Shown in pieces: positions 62,036 to 64,000 of a stretch of DNA of 64,000 nt. The position numbers and the translations under genes are program-made. Source of the stretch: Monosporascus cannonballus (taxonomy: Eukaryota; Ascomycota; Sordariomycetes; Xylariales); contig QJNS01000033.1 of NCBI GenBank assembly GCA_004154925.1, positions 354,599 to 418,598 of the forward strand. The letters are read 5' to 3'. The notes beneath the pieces are model-generated. The model was not told where the DNA came from, ran no database searches, and worked only from the letters and a program-made list of their open reading frames with translations. The stretch's first letter is position 1, and every line of letters starts with the position of its first letter.

Positions 62036-63454
62036 ATGGAGACACTTCTCTTTGCGCCCGACCTTTACCAGCCCGATTACCGGAGCGCAGGCCGGCTCGC
62101 CTCCGACATGCGGCGGATACCTGACATGAGGAAGACGTGGAGTCCTGCGACAGGGCCTAACCTCCTTGACAAGACTGCCATCGGCACCTATGATGTGCAC
62201 ATGGCAAACGTGCCACTATCTGAGTGCTTTGCGTGGACACACGAGCTCAAAGAATTCCCCAGCATCACTCTCGCTACAGATGCGCCCCGTCGTCATGGAC
62301 TAGTGGCCCGCGGCACGGTCCTCCTGCGCTCCATGGCTCAGGTCTTTTCGGTGCCTGACACGCCTTTCTGGCATGCAGTGGCTGAGCTGGTGTTCGGATT
62401 TATATGGTGTATCCGGGATGCTGAGGTGGCGTGCCGCGACTGCGTTCATGGCGCCTGTTCAGCCAGCATGGTGGCCGCTTTTGCGGACTATCACCACTTT
62501 CTCGAGTTTTTGCCTCAAGTGCTCGATGCCGCTACTCAACGTCTCGTAGAGTACATCAATCATGTCCGATGCGATCACGCCGTTGACGGGCCAGAGTACA
62601 AAATTATGGACTCCTGCCTCATGGGCCTACAGACTGTCTACCTTGATGTTCTCCATCCCAAGGCCAATAGAATGCAATTTCCTGGCGGTGAAATGCGCAG
62701 CATTCGATACCGCCTGGTCAACAGCGGAAGCCGGACGTTGACAATGCAGGTCAGGCTTGAGCAGGACCCGCTTTCCAGAGATGACGACGGTCTGGTCGAT
62801 GCCGTCGCCTGCGCAGCGATTGGCATGCACGACGCGAGCGATCGTCGCCATGACAACCAAGCCAGCGAATTCTACAACCTCCTAACCATCGTCGATGCAT
62901 ATAGGGGTGTCGAAGCTGTTGACATGGTCCGTCGATTCTGCGTTGACGTGTGGGCATGGGCAATCGACCACGCCGCTGACTGGGCTATTCTCGTCGCCGG
63001 TCGGATCCTCGCTTGGCAGGTCTACATGGCCCGCTACCAGACTGCTGTCCTCTTTGACCACCTGGTGCCGCCCGAAGCTGGCAGCAGAGCCGTCGTGGAC
63101 CCATACGGCGACTCGGCTCTGAATGAGCTGAACCCATTGCCACGTAGTACTGACCCTCGCAATTACGACCTCCGTTTCCGCTGTCAAGACAAGGCCCGAT
63201 ACGACAGGCTACTCCATGAATGCCTGACGCACTTTCACAGCTGTCCTGGCTGCCGCGGCTACGACACTGCGTCCTGGCAGCAGCGTGTCCCGCTCATCGG
63301 GGCGGCCTACAGCAGGAAGTACACCAAATGCGACTGCTTAGACACCATCAGCACCTACATGGTCCTCGCGTCTACTGACAATCTTTGGTTGGCGGCAGAC
63401 CCTGCAGCACATTACACGGGGCCGACAGGCGAGTGGTCCTCCATGCTTTGCTGA
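62036..63454 (+). CDS. Hypothetical protein, 472 residues, family not recognised
   Basis: Single open frame with no introns, GC-normal codon use, and a start in good context (aaggATGG). The protein is probably mostly helical and rich in Trp, Tyr and Cys. It starts METLLFAPDLYQPDYRSAG. An acidic segment SRDDDGLVD at about 249-257 is followed by GMHDASDRRHDNQASEFYN at about 263-281, which contains a DxxDxxxD pattern. Further helices follow (DVWAWAIDHAADWAILVAGR). A Cys cluster lies near the end (HSCPGCRG, then KCDCLD). No signal peptide and no clear membrane segments are seen. Two acidic patches on helices are reminiscent of class I terpene cyclases, and the gene sits divergent to a GGPP synthase. 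However, the canonical DDxxD and NSE motifs are absent, so that is only a guess. The absence of RIP and stops argues that it is a real, functional gene. Confidence 0.75.
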   Translation: METLLFAPDLYQPDYRSAGRLASDMRRIPDMRKTWSPATGPNLLDKTAIGTYDVHMANVPLSECFAWTHELKEFPSITLATDAPRRHGLVARGTVLLRSMAQVFSVPDTPFWHAVAELVFGFIWCIRDAEVACRDCVHGACSASMVAAFADYHHFLEFLPQVLDAATQRLVEYINHVRCDHAVDGPEYKIMDSCLMGLQTVYLDVLHPKANRMQFPGGEMRSIRYRLVNSGSRTLTMQVRLEQDPLSRDDDGLVDAVACAAIGMHDASDRRHDNQASEFYNLLTIVDAYRGVEAVDMVRRFCVDVWAWAIDHAADWAILVAGRILAWQVYMARYQTAVLFDHLVPPEAGSRAVVDPYGDSALNELNPLPRSTDPRNYDLRFRCQDKARYDRLLHECLTHFHSCPGCRGYDTASWQQRVPLIGAAYSRKYTKCDCLDTISTYMVLASTDNLWLAADPAAHYTGPTGEWSSMLC

Positions 63455-63818
63455 TGGGACGTCAAAGAACTTGCACGATGACGAAGAACTAGCTGCTTTT
63501 AGGCCAGAGTTGGTGATAGCATGCTGTCCGCGAGATGACCTGGAGGCTGTGAAAGATAAGGGAAACTACAGGCTATACAGCATTATCACGTGTCATGACA
63601 ATCAATCAACCACCCCAATCAAGACATAAAGGCAGGCTATACTCGCAGTATGTACAAAGCTTTTTTTTTTCTTTTTTTTTTGAACATACATTAAAAAATT
63701 ATAGGACAAGTCAAAGAGGCTACACCGTCCCAATAGTATAAGTATACTAAGGAACGTTCATTACCACCTAGATAGACCTATTACTTGTTCATCTTTAGTG
63801 ATTAATCTAAGCATTCAC
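63455..63818. other. Downstream region with poly-T tract, no gene seen
   Basis: GC-normal DNA after the 472-residue gene. It holds a T-rich run at 63661-63681, interrupted by one C. No coding frame of note. Confidence 0.5.
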
Positions 63819-64000
63819 TGTGAGACCCTGACATCACACACAGAAGCATATAACTGAAGAAGTGTATTAAAGGTTGCCTGACCTCTTGAAGGTCTTCCAT
63901 AGAAGGTGAATGTCAGGTGCCAAGGTGCGGCCCCCTTTCCGGGGCCCAGCGACCCACCAGTGTGGCTCCAGTTTGTGTATATATAGGGGGGCTTCGCCCC
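63819..64000. repeat. LTR, cut by the window end
   Basis: Starts TGTGAGACCCTGACATCAC and is GC-normal, with a direct ggtgccaaggtgcggcccc segment and a TATA box (tatatata at about 63978-63985) followed by a GC-rich stretch. This is the layout of a fungal LTR with its promoter. The other end lies outside the window. It is not RIP-mutated, unlike every other LTR here. Confidence 0.55.

Noticed and set aside
62627..63187. Several minus-strand frames of 70-101 codons
   Set aside because: Shadows of the intact 472-residue plus-strand gene.
1..64000. Mitochondrial, bacterial or centromeric origin suggested by AT-richness
   Set aside because: AT-richness is confined to transposons with RIP-type changes. 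The islands have spliceosomal introns and nuclear secondary-metabolism genes.
1..64000. CRISPR arrays, rRNA or tRNA genes
   Set aside because: No direct-repeat/spacer array was seen, and I recognised no rRNA or tRNA sequence on either strand by reading. A tRNAscan run would be the proper test.

Overview
The window looks like nuclear DNA of a filamentous ascomycete (Pezizomycotina). The evidence is short spliceosomal introns with GTAAGT/GTATGT donors, fungal secondary-metabolism genes, and very AT-rich repeats. These repeats carry the marks of repeat-induced point mutation (RIP): C-to-T and G-to-A changes, TGG and CAA turned into stops, and catalytic Asp turned into Asn. About 85% of the window is nested, dead transposons. 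The exact taxon cannot be read from the sequence.

Layout. 1-1220: degraded repeat. 1221-9638: Ty3/gypsy chromovirus-like element A, with an impala-like Tc1/mariner element inside it. 9639-15614: unassigned RIP-degraded DNA ending in an LTR (15615-15908). 15909-17272 and 19171-19541: a GC-normal island split by a Fot1/pogo-type element (17273-19168). 19542-33388: Ty1/copia element B (TSD gaaag), interrupted by gypsy element C (21030-27756). 33394-36000: unmutated island with an intact FAD-dependent monooxygenase gene and a fragment of an NmrA-like gene. 36001-57475: a short TIR element swollen to 21 kb by gypsy D (36479-57084), which itself holds gypsy E (40463-47298) and gypsy F (49833-56591). 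57478-64000: island with a complete four-exon geranylgeranyl diphosphate synthase gene, an intact 472-residue protein of unknown family, and the start of an LTR at the right edge.

Removing the insertions at their target-site duplications joins the islands into about 10.9 kb of original host sequence. In it, a PaxM-type flavin epoxidase and a GGPP synthase lie about 3.3 kb apart on the same strand. That pair is typical of fungal indole-diterpene and diterpenoid meroterpenoid clusters: GGPPS makes the C20 chain and the flavoenzyme epoxidises the prenylated intermediate before cyclisation. No prenyltransferase, cyclase, PKS or P450 is visible, so this is a partial or dispersed cluster broken up by transposons, as described for the ltm loci of Epichloe.

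The most novel signal is in gypsy elements C, D, E and F. Each keeps the remains of a second gene on the strand opposite to gag-pol, between the pol end and the 3' LTR. It appears to encode a Cys-rich plus coiled-coil protein. The same elements share LTR ends but have exchanged LTR cores, and RIP damage is weaker at the outer edges of their LTRs than at the inner edges.
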